The translations under genes and the position numbers were made by a program. From Candidatus Hydrogenedentes bacterium ADurb.Bin170 (GTDB taxonomy: Bacteria; Hydrogenedentota; Hydrogenedentia; Hydrogenedentales; CAITNO01): 64,000 bases of DNA. Each line of letters opens with the position of its first letter. Position 1 is the first letter of the stretch. Shown here in pieces: positions 25,951-35,207 of the stretch. Where the stretch lies: positions 1 to 64,000 of the forward strand of contig MWCY01000003.1 in the NCBI GenBank assembly GCA_002070275.1, written 5' to 3'. The notes under the pieces are model-generated. The model ran no database searches. It was not told the origin of the DNA and saw only the letters and a program-made list of their open reading frames with translations.

Positions 25951-27828
25951 ATGAAATATTTTCTCCAGTCTGTGCTCTCTGTTTCGATGCTTGTGTTTCT
26001 GTCGGCCTGCAGCACCTTACCGGAAGAAGAGGAGGAGGTTTTTGTTATGCGAACAGAAACCACAAGAATCCCGGTAGATATTAATGCAACAGCTGTTGTA
26101 AAAGACCGAAAACCACCTGAACCGGGAAGTCTTGTTCTTCTGCCACAGCCACGTCTTATCCGTTCTTTGAATGGCTCTAACCTGTTTCCCGCAAAGGAAC
26201 CTGCTGTCCGTTTTGACGCAAAGACACTTAAGCAGCAAGGCTATACGCTTGATATTTCCGAAAAAGATATTACGATCATTGCCGCAGATGAACCCGGATT
26301 ATTTTATGCAAGACAAACCCTCGCCCAGATCCAACGGCTTTACGCCGGATCCGGTCGCATTCCCTGCCTGCACATTGAAGACTGGCCCGACTTCCCGAAC
26401 CGCGGTGTTCTGCTTGATATTGCCCGGGATAAAGTGCCTACGATGCAGACCCTTTACGAATATGTGGATTTGCTTGCCCACTTGAAATTCAATCAGCTCC
26501 AACTTTACACAGAACACAGTTTTGCTTATCCCGGTCATGAAGTCGTCTGGAAAAACGCCTCGCCTGTAACACCGGATGAAATTAGAGAATTGGACCGTTA
26601 TTGTGCCGCCCGCTACATAGAACTGGTCCCCAACCAGAACTCTTTTGGTCATATGGAGCGGTGGCTTGCCCACCCTGAATACAGTTCTCTTGCGGAAATT
26701 CCCGGCAGATCTGATCTTTGCCCTACCAATCCCGGAAGTATTGCCCTGCTGAAAAGCATGTATGACAGCCTTCTCCCCTGCTTTTCTAGCAGCCAGGTCA
26801 ATGTCGGCTGCGACGAAACTTTTACGCTTGGCGAAGGAGCAAGCAAAGCAGAGGCGGAACGTCTTGGAAAAGGACGTGTTTACCTGAACTTTCTGGCCCA
26901 AATCTATGATCTTGTCCAGGGACATGGAAAAAAGATGCAATTTTGGGGGGACATCATTCTTAATCATCCTGAGCTAATTCCGGAACTTCCCAAAAACATT
27001 ATTGCCATGGAATGGGGATACGAGGCGAAACATCCTTTCGACGAAAGATGCGCACAATTTGCCCGGTCAGGTATTCCTTTTTATGTTTGTCCGGGCACTT
27101 CCAGCTGGAATTCTCTGCTTGGAAGGACAGACAATGCACTTGCAAATCTTGAACGGGCGGCACGCAACGGTCTTAATCAGGGCGCAATCGGCTATCTTAT
27201 CACCGACTGGGGCGACAGCGGGCACTGGCAGTTTCCGCCTGTTTCCTACCTTCCCTTTGCGCAGGGTGCCGCTCTGAGTTGGGCTTATGATGCCAATCGC
27301 TCATTGGATCTGGTTAAAGCGGCAGATCTGCATATCTTTGAAGATGCTTCCGGATTGCTGGCGCGATCTGCCTTTGATCTTGGAAATGCTTATCTACAGA
27401 CAGGCACTTCCCGGGACAATGCCGCTGTATATTACGGATGGCTGCTTTATGCACCTGAAGGAGACCCGAAAAGCGGTTTCTTTTCCGGCATCACAGCACA
27501 GGGGATTGAAAAAGCCGCCTCAGCAATTCAAAGTGCACTGGAGCGCCTGGCAAAGTCCGATCCCCGCAGAAAAGACGGAACCTTGATTAAGAAAGAGTTC
27601 ACTCTCAATGCACGCATGGCGCTTCTGTCTCTTTCCATAGGCAAAGCGCGCCTGGAAAATAACTGCGCCACATCAGGGCTGCCTGCCCAACAGCGTCAGG
27701 AGTTTTCACGAGTGCTTGATTCTATTTTGGCGGACTATGAACAACTTTGGCTTGCCCGCAACCGCTCAGGCGGTCTTTCAGACAGCCTTGAAAAGATGAA
27801 AAGGCTTGCTAAGCTCTTAGAGCAATAA
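25951..27828 (+). CDS. GH20-family beta-N-acetylhexosaminidase-like lipoprotein
   Basis: A 625-residue lipoprotein (lipobox LSAC, Cys20), so it is anchored on a membrane facing the periplasm or outside. An N-terminal alpha/beta domain (about 70-140, ending YARQTLAQIQR) is the GH20b helper domain. The barrel starts at FPNRGVLLDIARDK and carries the catalytic Asp288-Glu289 pair in VGCDETF, the Asp stabilising the N-acetyl group and the Glu acting as acid. A QFWGDIILNHP strand and ITDWGDSGHWQF loop complete the site. Family members release terminal GlcNAc or GalNAc. Two genes upstream and downstream on the same strand suggest a small glycan-handling operon. Confidence 0.88.
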   Translation: MKYFLQSVLSVSMLVFLSACSTLPEEEEEVFVMRTETTRIPVDINATAVVKDRKPPEPGSLVLLPQPRLIRSLNGSNLFPAKEPAVRFDAKTLKQQGYTLDISEKDITIIAADEPGLFYARQTLAQIQRLYAGSGRIPCLHIEDWPDFPNRGVLLDIARDKVPTMQTLYEYVDLLAHLKFNQLQLYTEHSFAYPGHEVVWKNASPVTPDEIRELDRYCAARYIELVPNQNSFGHMERWLAHPEYSSLAEIPGRSDLCPTNPGSIALLKSMYDSLLPCFSSSQVNVGCDETFTLGEGASKAEAERLGKGRVYLNFLAQIYDLVQGHGKKMQFWGDIILNHPELIPELPKNIIAMEWGYEAKHPFDERCAQFARSGIPFYVCPGTSSWNSLLGRTDNALANLERAARNGLNQGAIGYLITDWGDSGHWQFPPVSYLPFAQGAALSWAYDANRSLDLVKAADLHIFEDASGLLARSAFDLGNAYLQTGTSRDNAAVYYGWLLYAPEGDPKSGFFSGITAQGIEKAASAIQSALERLAKSDPRRKDGTLIKKEFTLNARMALLSLSIGKARLENNCATSGLPAQQRQEFSRVLDSILADYEQLWLARNRSGGLSDSLEKMKRLAKLLEQ

Positions 27829-27858
27829 AGAAATTTTCCATCAGACAGGTTCAATTGT

Positions 27859-28350
27859 ATGGCTTGTGTGCTATTAAACATTACGAGCGTGCCCCTTCGG
27901 ATTACGCTCGAAGTTATGCTCCATCTGGAAGGCCATACGCTTTCGGAAATTGCAGGCGACGCCGCTGTAACCGATTCTCTGCCGCATGCGGCTGATCTTG
28001 CCGGGCAATATCCTGTGCTTCTTCTCGTGCCGGCAGCACAGGTTGCTGATGCTGTCGGTCTCATGCGAAAAGGCGTCCATGATTATGCACTTCTGCCTTT
28101 GCAGCCGGGAGAAGTCCCCTTCAAAATTGAACGGATTCTTGCCAGCCTGTCTGCCCCTGCACATGACGGCGTGATAGAGACCGGGCAGGAATTGAAAAGC
28201 CTTGCGGCTATGGAAGAGGCGCATATACGCCTGGCATTGCGGCACTGCAAAGGGAACCAGCTGCAGGCAGCAAAACTGCTGGGTATCGGAAGAAATACGC
28301 TGTGGCGCAAACTAAGACGGTATGCCGCGCAGCAGTCTGACGACCGTTAA
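27859..28350 (+). CDS. Fis-type DNA-binding regulator with a degenerate receiver domain
   Basis: A 163-residue protein. Residues 1-95 have receiver-like alternation (VLLLVP, VHDYALLPLQPGEVPFKIERILA), but the usual phospho-acceptor Asp at the end of beta-3 is replaced by the LLLVP stretch, so it cannot be phosphorylated in the normal way. Residues 118-155 are a Fis/NtrC C-terminal helix-turn-helix (IRLALRHCKGNQLQAAKLLGIGRNTLWRKLRRY). No AAA+ domain is present. It begins 31 bases after the GH20 gene and is likely co-transcribed, perhaps sensing a ligand or partner instead of a kinase. It ends five bases from the convergent cysA. Confidence 0.8.
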   Translation: MACVLLNITSVPLRITLEVMLHLEGHTLSEIAGDAAVTDSLPHAADLAGQYPVLLLVPAAQVADAVGLMRKGVHDYALLPLQPGEVPFKIERILASLSAPAHDGVIETGQELKSLAAMEEAHIRLALRHCKGNQLQAAKLLGIGRNTLWRKLRRYAAQQSDDR

Positions 28351-28355
28351 TGTAC

Positions 28356-29432
28356 TTATATGGTGTAGTCTTCGGTAAAAACCCGAACGTTTTTTAAACT
28401 TACCGCTACTTTCTCGCCCACCAAAGGCTTAAGACTCTCATGCCGTTCATGAGACATTTCCGCGATGATGTTCTCTCCGCTCTCATGTTCAAGTTCAATC
28501 TTCACGTAAGGACCGGCAGACTGAATCCGCCGAATCACCGCATTGCTTCCGTGGGCGGGGTCTCCTTCCCGGACAATGGTCATGTCGTAGGGTCTAACAA
28601 AAAGCCGTGCAGGCGTTCCTTCCTCTTTGCCAGCCTCCGGGCCGCTCACTTTCCAGGAGCCAAAAACTGCTTTGCCTCGCTCGATCCTTCCGTGAAATAA
28701 GTTGACGCTTCCCAGAAATTTCATAACAAATTCTGTTCGGGGAGAATGAAAAACCTCTTCCGGTGTCCCGATCTGTTCGATGCGCCCTTCATTCATAACA
28801 ACGACTCTGTCCGCCAGTTCCAGCGCTTCTTCCTGATCGTGCGTTACAAAAAGTGTAGTAATCTGAATTTCTTTATGAAGGCGGCGAAGCCACCGTCGAA
28901 GATCTTCCCTTACACGTGCATCCAGGGCGCCGAAAGGTTCGTCCAGCAAGAGTACCTTTGGTTCTATTGCCAGCGCCCGCGCAAGAGCGACCCTCTGGCG
29001 CTGTCCTCCCGACAGTTGCAGCGGGTAACGGTTTCCCATATTATCCAGTTGAATTAAATGCAGAAGCTGCTCTACCTTATTTTTAATCTCCGCTTTGGAC
29101 GGCCTTTCTTTTTTTCGCCGCATCCGCATGCCAAAAGCAATATTGTCAAAAACAGTCATATGCCGAAAAAGCGCATAATGTTGAAAGACGAAGCCCACTC
29201 GCCTGTTGCCAGCACTGGTACTGATCATGTCTTCATTATTCATGATCACTTTAGCCAGCGGGTTCACATCAGGTCTGTCCAATCCGGAAATGATACGCAA
29301 CAGACTGGTTTTTCCAGAGCCTGAAGGCCCGAGCAAAGCCATAAGCTCTCCCGATTTCACTCGTAAAGAAACATCTTTAAGGGCATGAAAGGAACCGAAA
29401 CTCTTCGAAATATGTTGTACTTCAATGCTCAT
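28356..29432 (-). CDS. cysA: Sulfate/thiosulfate ABC transporter ATPase
   Basis: Couples ATP hydrolysis to sulfate import. Walker A is GPSGSGKT at 35-42, the signature is LSGGQRQR near 141-148, Walker B is LLLDEP, and the H-loop is THDQ. A C-terminal TOBE-like domain (about 240-358) fits CysA. Its start overlaps the end of the cysW gene by four bases (ATGA). It is the last gene of the rrf2-sbp-cysT-cysW-cysA operon. Confidence 0.95.
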   Translation of the reverse strand: MSIEVQHISKSFGSFHALKDVSLRVKSGELMALLGPSGSGKTSLLRIISGLDRPDVNPLAKVIMNNEDMISTSAGNRRVGFVFQHYALFRHMTVFDNIAFGMRMRRKKERPSKAEIKNKVEQLLHLIQLDNMGNRYPLQLSGGQRQRVALARALAIEPKVLLLDEPFGALDARVREDLRRWLRRLHKEIQITTLFVTHDQEEALELADRVVVMNEGRIEQIGTPEEVFHSPRTEFVMKFLGSVNLFHGRIERGKAVFGSWKVSGPEAGKEEGTPARLFVRPYDMTIVREGDPAHGSNAVIRRIQSAGPYVKIELEHESGENIIAEMSHERHESLKPLVGEKVAVSLKNVRVFTEDYTI

Positions 29433-30304
29433 AAGTCTGGTGTCTCAGGCGATTCCAAAAAACCGCCGGTTGGTCGTGTCTGTTTTTTGCCGGAACGCCA
29501 GTACACGATTTCTTTGACAACAAGCGTGCTCATAGCCAGGGTAACCAGCAAAGAGGAAACCGCAAAAGCTGCTGTAAAATTGTATTCGTTATAGAGTATT
29601 TCTATATGAAGGGGCAGTGTAATTGTCTTTCCCCGAATATGACCGGACACAACGGAAACAGCTCCGAATTCTCCCATAGCTCGGGCGGTGCTCAGAATAA
29701 TTCCGTAAAAGAGTGCCCACTTGATATTTGGAAGTGTGACATGGAAAAAAGTCTGGAAGGCACTGGCACCCAGCGACACAGCCGCCTGCTCTTCGTCGAC
29801 ACCCTGCTCCTGCATCAGAGGAACAAGTTCACGCGCGACAAACGGGAAAGTCACAAACAAGGTCGCAACGATAACGGCAGGGGCGGCAAAAATAATCTGC
29901 GTATCGAGTTTTTCAAGCAGAAAGCCCAAAGTCCCATGTCGCCCAAGAAAAAGAATCAGGATAAAGCCTGCAATTACGGGAGGCACTGAAAAAGGAAGAT
30001 CAATCAGAGCGGACAAAACACTTTTGCCTCTGAATTCGTATTTAGTCAATGTCCAAGCCGCTGCGATGCCGAAAAGGATATTTAGAGGCAGGATGATAAA
30101 GAGGGTACATATAGTCAAAGTGAGCGCCTGCAACGTTTCCTGATGTGTGACAGCCCGGAAAAACACGCTCATCCCTTCGCCCGTCGCTTCACTCAAAATC
30201 ACATACAAGGGGAGCACCAGAAAAAGCACAACAAAAGTGATTGTAATGCACCGCATAAAAAATTGAATAAGCCTCTGCATGGAGCTGCGCATATCGGTAT
30301 CCAT
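29429..30304 (-). CDS. cysW: Sulfate ABC transporter permease CysW
   Basis: A 291-residue inner-membrane permease with six helices and the EAA loop [11 protein letters not shown] for the ATPase. The ATG at 30304 lies four bases after the cysT stop; a longer in-frame extension overlapping cysT is rejected. CysW pairs with CysT to form the channel. The C-terminus carries a charged tail ([14 protein letters not shown]). Confidence 0.93.
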   Translation of the reverse strand: MDTDMRSSMQRLIQFFMRCITITFVVLFLVLPLYVILSEATGEGMSVFFRAVTHQETLQALTLTICTLFIILPLNILFGIAAAWTLTKYEFRGKSVLSALIDLPFSVPPVIAGFILILFLGRHGTLGFLLEKLDTQIIFAAPAVIVATLFVTFPFVARELVPLMQEQGVDEEQAAVSLGASAFQTFFHVTLPNIKWALFYGIILSTARAMGEFGAVSVVSGHIRGKTITLPLHIEILYNEYNFTAAFAVSSLLVTLAMSTLVVKEIVYWRSGKKQTRPTGGFLESPETPDL

Positions 30305-30308
30305 TTGC

Positions 30309-31148
30309 CTACCCTGTCTGCTGAACTTTGCGGCTGTAATGCCATTGTGTAAGGTTGATGGCAAGAAGAATGAGAAAAGAGGCAAGAAGGGTTATTGCGG
30401 CCAGCGCCGTTGCCCCTTCATAATCAAAACGCTCCATTTTCCCTACGATCAGCAGGGAAACAATCTCCGTTTTCATAGGCATATTGCCTGAGATAAAAAC
30501 TACGGACCCATACTCACCAAGCGCCCGGGCAAAAGCCAGGGAAAATCCTGTGAGCATTGCCGGCCGGATGGAAGGGAAAATAACGGACGCAAAAACACGA
30601 AACGGAGAAGCACCCAAACTGATTGCCGCCTCTTCATATTCTTTGTCTATATCCTGCAATGCAGGCTGCAGCGTTCGCACGACAAAGGGAAGACCGATAA
30701 AAGTAAGGGCAATGATCACGCCTAAAGGAGCAAAAGCTGCCTGTACACCGTAGGGTTCCAGATATCTGCCGAGCAGCCCTGTTCTTACATAAAGAGATGT
30801 CAGAGCAATGCCTGACACAGCCGTGGGAAGCGCAAAAGGCAAATCAATAAGAGCATCGATCAGCCGACTTCCGGGAAAGGGAAGGCGCACAAGTGTCCAG
30901 GCAACAATAAACCCAAAAACCAGATTAATCCCGGCAGCAACAAGCGAAGAGAGAAAGGTCAGTTTTATTGCAGCATATGTTCTCGGGTCGATTAAAAGAG
31001 AGCGGTAGACTGTCCAGTCAAGGCTCAGTGACTTTACCGCAAGAATACTGAGCGGAATGAGCACAAGTAATGAAAGGTAGGACAAGGTAAACCCTAATCC
31101 AATGCCGAATCCTGGTAAAAAATGCTTTTGTTTTATCTGCCGAATCAT
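30309..31148 (-). CDS. cysT: Sulfate ABC transporter permease CysT
   Basis: A 279-residue permease with six helices and the EAA loop YEEAAISLGASPFRVF. Its ATG overlaps the stop of the binding-protein gene in ATGA, which indicates coupled translation. It forms the membrane channel together with CysW. The ALGEYGSVVFISGN segment is highly typical of CysT/CysU. Confidence 0.94.
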   Translation of the reverse strand: MIRQIKQKHFLPGFGIGLGFTLSYLSLLVLIPLSILAVKSLSLDWTVYRSLLIDPRTYAAIKLTFLSSLVAAGINLVFGFIVAWTLVRLPFPGSRLIDALIDLPFALPTAVSGIALTSLYVRTGLLGRYLEPYGVQAAFAPLGVIIALTFIGLPFVVRTLQPALQDIDKEYEEAAISLGASPFRVFASVIFPSIRPAMLTGFSLAFARALGEYGSVVFISGNMPMKTEIVSLLIVGKMERFDYEGATALAAITLLASFLILLAINLTQWHYSRKVQQTG

Positions 31149-32230
31149 TGGTTCTCCAGAGAATAAAGGCTTTGATAGATTTTGTTGAAGCTGCCTGTTT
31201 CGCTGAAATGGTTTTTATGGGCTGTTTGCCAGTCGGTAAAAAGTTCTTCCAAAGTAAAAAGGTGCAAATCAGGAAATTGGTTTTTATCTTCTGCATTGAC
31301 AAATTCCATATGCCGAGGCCTGAAATGATGCCGGGCTGCCATTGCCTGACCTTCCGGGCTGTACAGCATTTCAAGATAACTTTGTGCCAATGCATCTGTT
31401 TGTCGTCGTGCCGTTACTTCATCTACTTTGGCGACAACTGGTTCTGTCAAAATGCTTATGGATGGTGTAATAATTTCAAGTGCTTTGCCGGGAAGAGATT
31501 TCATGGCAAGCAACGCTTCGTTTTCCCAGGTAACAAGCGCATCTCCAATTCCCCGGCGGGCAAAGGTGGTCGTCGCTGCCCGCGCACCTGAATCAAGCAC
31601 AGGAACATTGCGAAATAGCGCCGAAACAAAGGAAAAAGCATCCTCATCTGCCTGTCTTCGTTCGTCTTCTGTGATAGCAGAGAGAATGACTCCGCGTTTC
31701 TCCAGCGAAATCAGCCAGGCATATCCCCAGGCGGCCAGATAATTCCACCGCGCTCCACCGGAGGTCATGGGACTGGGCGTGATGACCTGTACCCCGGGTT
31801 TGATTAAATCATTCCAATCCTGAATATTCCGTGGATTCCCTTTACGGACAAGAAAAACAATGGTGGAGGTGTATGGTGCACTCGCAAAGGGAAGACGTGT
31901 CTGCCAATCCTTGCTTAAACTGCCGCTTTTTTGTGCTATTGCATCGATATCGTAAGCCAGCGCAAGGGTAACAACGTGCGCTTCCAGCCCGTCAATGACA
32001 AACCGCGCCTGCTTACCTGAAGCGCCGTGGGATTGCAGAATACGCACGTGTTTGCCGGTTCTTTCAAACGCCTTCTTTTCGAACCAGGCATTATACTCCC
32101 GGTAAAACTCACGGGTCGGATCATAAGACACATTCAAAATCTCAACAGCCGTGTCTTTCCCGCTGTAACTGAAACAACCGCTTAAAAAGAGCAGGAAGAG
32201 ACACAAAGAAATTAAGCGCACGAATGGCAT
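31145..32230 (-). CDS. sbp: Sulfate-binding lipoprotein
   Basis: A periplasmic solute-binding protein of 361 residues from the ATG at 32230; a TTG five codons earlier overlaps the rrf2 end and is less likely. Lipobox LSGC places the lipid on Cys19. The sulfate-binding segments are recognisable: LNVSYDPTREFYREYN, HGASGKQARFVIDGLEAHVVTLALAYD, and TPSPMTSGGARWNYLAAWGYAW. It delivers sulfate to CysTW. Most Gram-negative relatives are soluble; here it is lipid-anchored. Confidence 0.93.
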   Translation of the reverse strand: MPFVRLISLCLFLLFLSGCFSYSGKDTAVEILNVSYDPTREFYREYNAWFEKKAFERTGKHVRILQSHGASGKQARFVIDGLEAHVVTLALAYDIDAIAQKSGSLSKDWQTRLPFASAPYTSTIVFLVRKGNPRNIQDWNDLIKPGVQVITPSPMTSGGARWNYLAAWGYAWLISLEKRGVILSAITEDERRQADEDAFSFVSALFRNVPVLDSGARAATTTFARRGIGDALVTWENEALLAMKSLPGKALEIITPSISILTEPVVAKVDEVTARRQTDALAQSYLEMLYSPEGQAMAARHHFRPRHMEFVNAEDKNQFPDLHLFTLEELFTDWQTAHKNHFSETGSFNKIYQSLYSLENQ

Positions 32231-32241
32231 TGTATTCTCTT

Positions 32242-32706
32242 TCAAATCCCTGCACCGTCTTTAAATTGAACACCAAACACTTCTTCCTGCGACAGAGGAA
32301 CACAGAAAGTCAGATCGTGTAAGGTAGTCTTGTCCATACGCTGAGCGGTGTGGTTTCTTATTTCGAGAAAAGTTCGCCGGAATTTACAGTATGCTTCCTG
32401 ACTGCATGCTTCATTTTGCGTGATTGACACACAGGCAATGGGAGCCAAAACACCATCAAAGCACCGCACTACCTCACCCATCGTTATTTCCCGGGGCTCT
32501 TTCGCAAGTTGGATACCACCCTCCCGGCCCGGAAGCGTCATGATCCATCCCTGCTCCTTCATATCGAGAACAATCTGCTGCAAAAAACGGTAGGGAATGT
32601 CATGGAGCCTTGCCAGGGTACGGATTGAAACCGGACGTGCCCCGATTTTTTCAGCCAGATAGACGAGCACCCTTAAAGCATAGTCTGATTTTTTTGATAC
32701 TCTCAT
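32242..32706 (-). CDS. Rrf2-family regulator with three Fe-S-type cysteines
   Basis: A 154-residue winged-helix repressor. Residues 1-65 bind DNA (SDYALRVLVYLAE, RTLARLHDIPYRFLQQIVLDM). Cys92, Cys101 and Cys107 are spaced like the cluster ligands of IscR/RsrR-type proteins, with a nine-residue gap in place of six. Its position as first gene of the sulfate operon suggests it controls sulfate uptake, in the way CymR controls cysteine genes. AAGGAG lies five bases before the ATG. It may sense an Fe-S cluster or cysteine supply; the sequence does not decide. Confidence 0.9.
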   Translation of the reverse strand: MRVSKKSDYALRVLVYLAEKIGARPVSIRTLARLHDIPYRFLQQIVLDMKEQGWIMTLPGREGGIQLAKEPREITMGEVVRCFDGVLAPIACVSITQNEACSQEAYCKFRRTFLEIRNHTAQRMDKTTLHDLTFCVPLSQEEVFGVQFKDGAGI

Positions 32707-32734
32707 TCCTGCTCCTTATTATACACGACCTGTT

Positions 32735-32767
32735 AAGTATTATATTACTTTGTCTACTAAAAAACAA
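32735..32767 (-). promoter_or_regulatory. Promoter and near-palindromic operator of the sulfate operon
   Basis: On the minus strand, TTGTTT (32767-32762) and TATAAT (32744-32739) are 17 bases apart. The -10 box lies inside AAGTATTATATTACTT (plus strand 32735-32750), a palindrome with one mismatched pair. A repressor bound there would block transcription; the Rrf2 protein encoded first is the obvious candidate. Confidence 0.65.
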
Positions 32768-32784
32768 TTTCCGCAAGTGTGCAT

Positions 32785-32805
32785 ATGTCCGCTGTTACAG
32801 GACAT
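32785..32805. promoter_or_regulatory. Six-base inverted repeat in the intergenic region
   Basis: ATGTCC and GGACAT are exact complements with a nine-base gap. It lies between the two divergent genes and could be an operator for either. Short arms make chance possible. Confidence 0.25.
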
Positions 32806-32898
32806 TCTTCACTAAGTGCTATACTTAGCGTCATGCTGGTTTTTTTTAGTAAAATAAGGCTGATTATGCAAAAACAGGATTGAACGAAGCAGGTGTTT

Positions 32899-32977
32899 CC
32901 GGAGTTTCTTTTTCTCCGGTTTCTCGTAGGTAGTTTTTAGTGTCGGGCCTCTTTTCAAAATCTATATTTCTCCGGAG
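32899..32977 (+). promoter_or_regulatory. Leader with mutually exclusive CCGGAG/CTCCGG pairings
   Basis: CCGGAG (32899-32904) can pair with CTCCGG (32914-32919) over a nine-base pyrimidine loop. The same CTCCGG can instead pair with CCGGAG at 32972-32977, which is the ribosome site of the next gene, 11 bases before the ATG. Two exclusive structures could open or close translation. Confidence 0.35.
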
Positions 32978-32988
32978 TGTTCCTTACC

Positions 32989-35178
32989 ATGCGACTTTTA
33001 ATCACAGGCGGCGGCGGATACCTGGGCTACTGGGTAGTTCGCGAGGCTCTTTCAAAGGGTCATGTGGTACGCGTATTTGACCGTTTTTCCTTCCTTCCCG
33101 AAGGAATGACTCCGGAAACGCTTTTCGCGGAAAACAACTTCGGACGGAATCTGGAAATCATACCCGGCGATACCCGCCGGTTGCAGGAGCAACAAAACCT
33201 GTTATATGGCATTGAGGGGGTAATCCATCTTGCCGGTCTTTCCAGCGATCCGACATGTGCTCTGGATCCTGAAATTGCCTATGAAGTCAATGTCGAGTGT
33301 ACCAGAGAGTTGGCGCGTCAATGCATCCAAAGCGGTATACGACCTTTTGTCTTTGCATCGACATGCGCTGTGTACGGGCAGGGCGTCTTCCCTATTCTTG
33401 ATGAAGAAAGCCCTGTAAATCCCGTATCTGTTTTTGCGGAAACCAAAATAGAAGCAGAAAAAGCGCTTTTGGACATGTCTTCAGCTCAGTTTACGCCACG
33501 GGTTGCGCGCATGGGCACGCTTTTCGGCATTTCCGGCCGTATGCGTTTTGATCTTGCTGTAAACCACATGACTGCCTCAGCTGTCCGCAACAGGTCTATT
33601 CTGGTCAAAGGCGGTGGAAACCAATGGCGCCCTTTCATTCATGTTAGAAATGCGGCACAAATCCTTGTGTCTCTTGCTTCCGACACAGATCTGTCGGGCA
33701 AGTCCGGTATTTTCAATGTGGGCTGGGATACCCAGAATTGTACTATCGCTGCTCTTGCTGAAAAAGTGGCAGCCCGATGTTCTCAAGTCCCTGTGACGAC
33801 TGCGCGGGATGATGATGACCAGCGCAACTATAAAGTTCGTTTTTCAAAAATTGCCGAAACTGTTCCTCTCCCCGAGCAGATTTCCTTTGAGGAAGGGATT
33901 GACGAATTAAAGGTATATCTGGATAATCCGGACATCAATCCATTCTCTGAAGCATTTTTCAATGTTGAACGGATGAAAAAACTCAGGGCAACGCCAGTTG
34001 ATGCAGGCGGAGAGCCGGTAGCAGCTCGGTTCATTGCTCTTAGCAAGCCTAACCTGGGTGAAGATGAAGAGCGTGCGGTGCTGCAGGTTCTTCGCAGCGG
34101 CTGGCTGACATCAGGTCCCCAGATCACTTTTTTTGAAAAAAGTTTTGCTGAAAAAGTGAACGCACCTTACGCCGTTTCCGTTTCATCCTGCACTGCGGCA
34201 CTGCACCTATGCCTGGCGGCGCTCGCTATAAAACCGGGCGACGAAGTAATTACGAGTCCGATCACCTGGGCGTCTACAGGCAACACTATTTTAACAATGG
34301 GTGCAACCGTCCGTTTTGTGGATGTGGATCCGCATACTCTGAATATGGATCCTTTGCAGCTGGAAGCAACAATCACGGAAAAAACGCGCGCCATTATTCC
34401 TGTTCATATGGCAGGGCTTTCCTGCAACATGGATCCGATTCGTGCGATTGCGAAAAGGCACGGTATTCCTGTCATAGAAGATGCGGCACACGCTTTCGGA
34501 AGTGAATACAGGAAGAAGCCTGTGGGCGCTGAAGGTCTCGCCTGCTTCAGCTTTTATGCCACCAAAAATATCACCACCATGGAAGGAGGCATGATCACCA
34601 CGGATGATGAATCGCTGGCACACCGCCTTCGCCGTCTGGCGGGCAACGGGATGGGCAGCTCTGCCTGGGACCGTTACGGCCGAAGCGCTGTCTCAGGTCC
34701 TGCTGAAGTGCTGGAACCCGGCTACAAATATGCATTAAGCAACGTCTCTGCCGCTCTCGGCGTAGAGCAGCTGAAAAAGTTCGAACAATTCAGAGCTGCA
34801 CGCAAGCGTATTGCAGAATTATATTTGTCTGTACTCTCAGATGTTCCTGAATTGGAAATGCCTCCCGATGCTGAGGACGGGCGCCATGCGTGGCATCTGT
34901 TTATCATCAAAATCAGGCCCAATACTCTTTCTGTTTCACGAAACAGTGTAATAGAAGCTTTGCGCCGGGAAAACATAGGCACCGGCATCCATTTTTACGG
35001 ACTTCATCTTCATCAATACTACAGAGAAGTGCTCGGGATGCGGCCTGAAGATTTTCCTCAGGCAACAGATGTTTCCGACCGCATTATTTCCCTTCCGCTG
35101 CATCCCGGTTTAAATGACCGCCATGTACAGGAAGTTGTATCCGCACTAAAGAAAGTGATCTCTTACCACCGGCTTTAA
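32989..35178 (+). CDS. Fusion of a nucleotide-sugar epimerase and a DegT-type PLP aminotransferase
   Basis: A 729-residue cytoplasmic protein. Residues 1-310 are an extended SDR: GGGGYLG at the NAD site, HLAG, and the ASTCAVYG strand. The usual Tyr-x-x-x-Lys is Phe-x-x-x-Lys (VFAETK), so the catalytic Tyr may be lost or replaced by another residue. Residues 345-729 are a DegT/DnrJ/EryC1 sugar aminotransferase; the PLP lysine is Lys526 in FYATKN, with EDAAHAFGS before it. Together they could make a keto-sugar and aminate it, as in bacillosamine- or perosamine-type pathways. The two halves are usually separate genes. The ATG at 32989 follows CCGGAG; four earlier codons are ignored. Confidence 0.9.
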   Translation: MRLLITGGGGYLGYWVVREALSKGHVVRVFDRFSFLPEGMTPETLFAENNFGRNLEIIPGDTRRLQEQQNLLYGIEGVIHLAGLSSDPTCALDPEIAYEVNVECTRELARQCIQSGIRPFVFASTCAVYGQGVFPILDEESPVNPVSVFAETKIEAEKALLDMSSAQFTPRVARMGTLFGISGRMRFDLAVNHMTASAVRNRSILVKGGGNQWRPFIHVRNAAQILVSLASDTDLSGKSGIFNVGWDTQNCTIAALAEKVAARCSQVPVTTARDDDDQRNYKVRFSKIAETVPLPEQISFEEGIDELKVYLDNPDINPFSEAFFNVERMKKLRATPVDAGGEPVAARFIALSKPNLGEDEERAVLQVLRSGWLTSGPQITFFEKSFAEKVNAPYAVSVSSCTAALHLCLAALAIKPGDEVITSPITWASTGNTILTMGATVRFVDVDPHTLNMDPLQLEATITEKTRAIIPVHMAGLSCNMDPIRAIAKRHGIPVIEDAAHAFGSEYRKKPVGAEGLACFSFYATKNITTMEGGMITTDDESLAHRLRRLAGNGMGSSAWDRYGRSAVSGPAEVLEPGYKYALSNVSAALGVEQLKKFEQFRAARKRIAELYLSVLSDVPELEMPPDAEDGRHAWHLFIIKIRPNTLSVSRNSVIEALRRENIGTGIHFYGLHLHQYYREVLGMRPEDFPQATDVSDRIISLPLHPGLNDRHVQEVVSALKKVISYHRL

Positions 35179-35207
35179 CCGTCGCCCTGAAGACGCAGGA
35201 ATAAACA

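Noticed and set aside
30305-30385. N-terminal 27-codon extension of cysW
   Set aside because: It would overlap cysT; the ATG at 30304 lies just after the cysT stop.
34931-34946. parS-like CTGTTTCACGAAACAG in the fusion gene
   Set aside because: parS needs TGTTTCACGTGAAACA; here the centre is two bases short, and it is coding sequence 8 kb from parAB.
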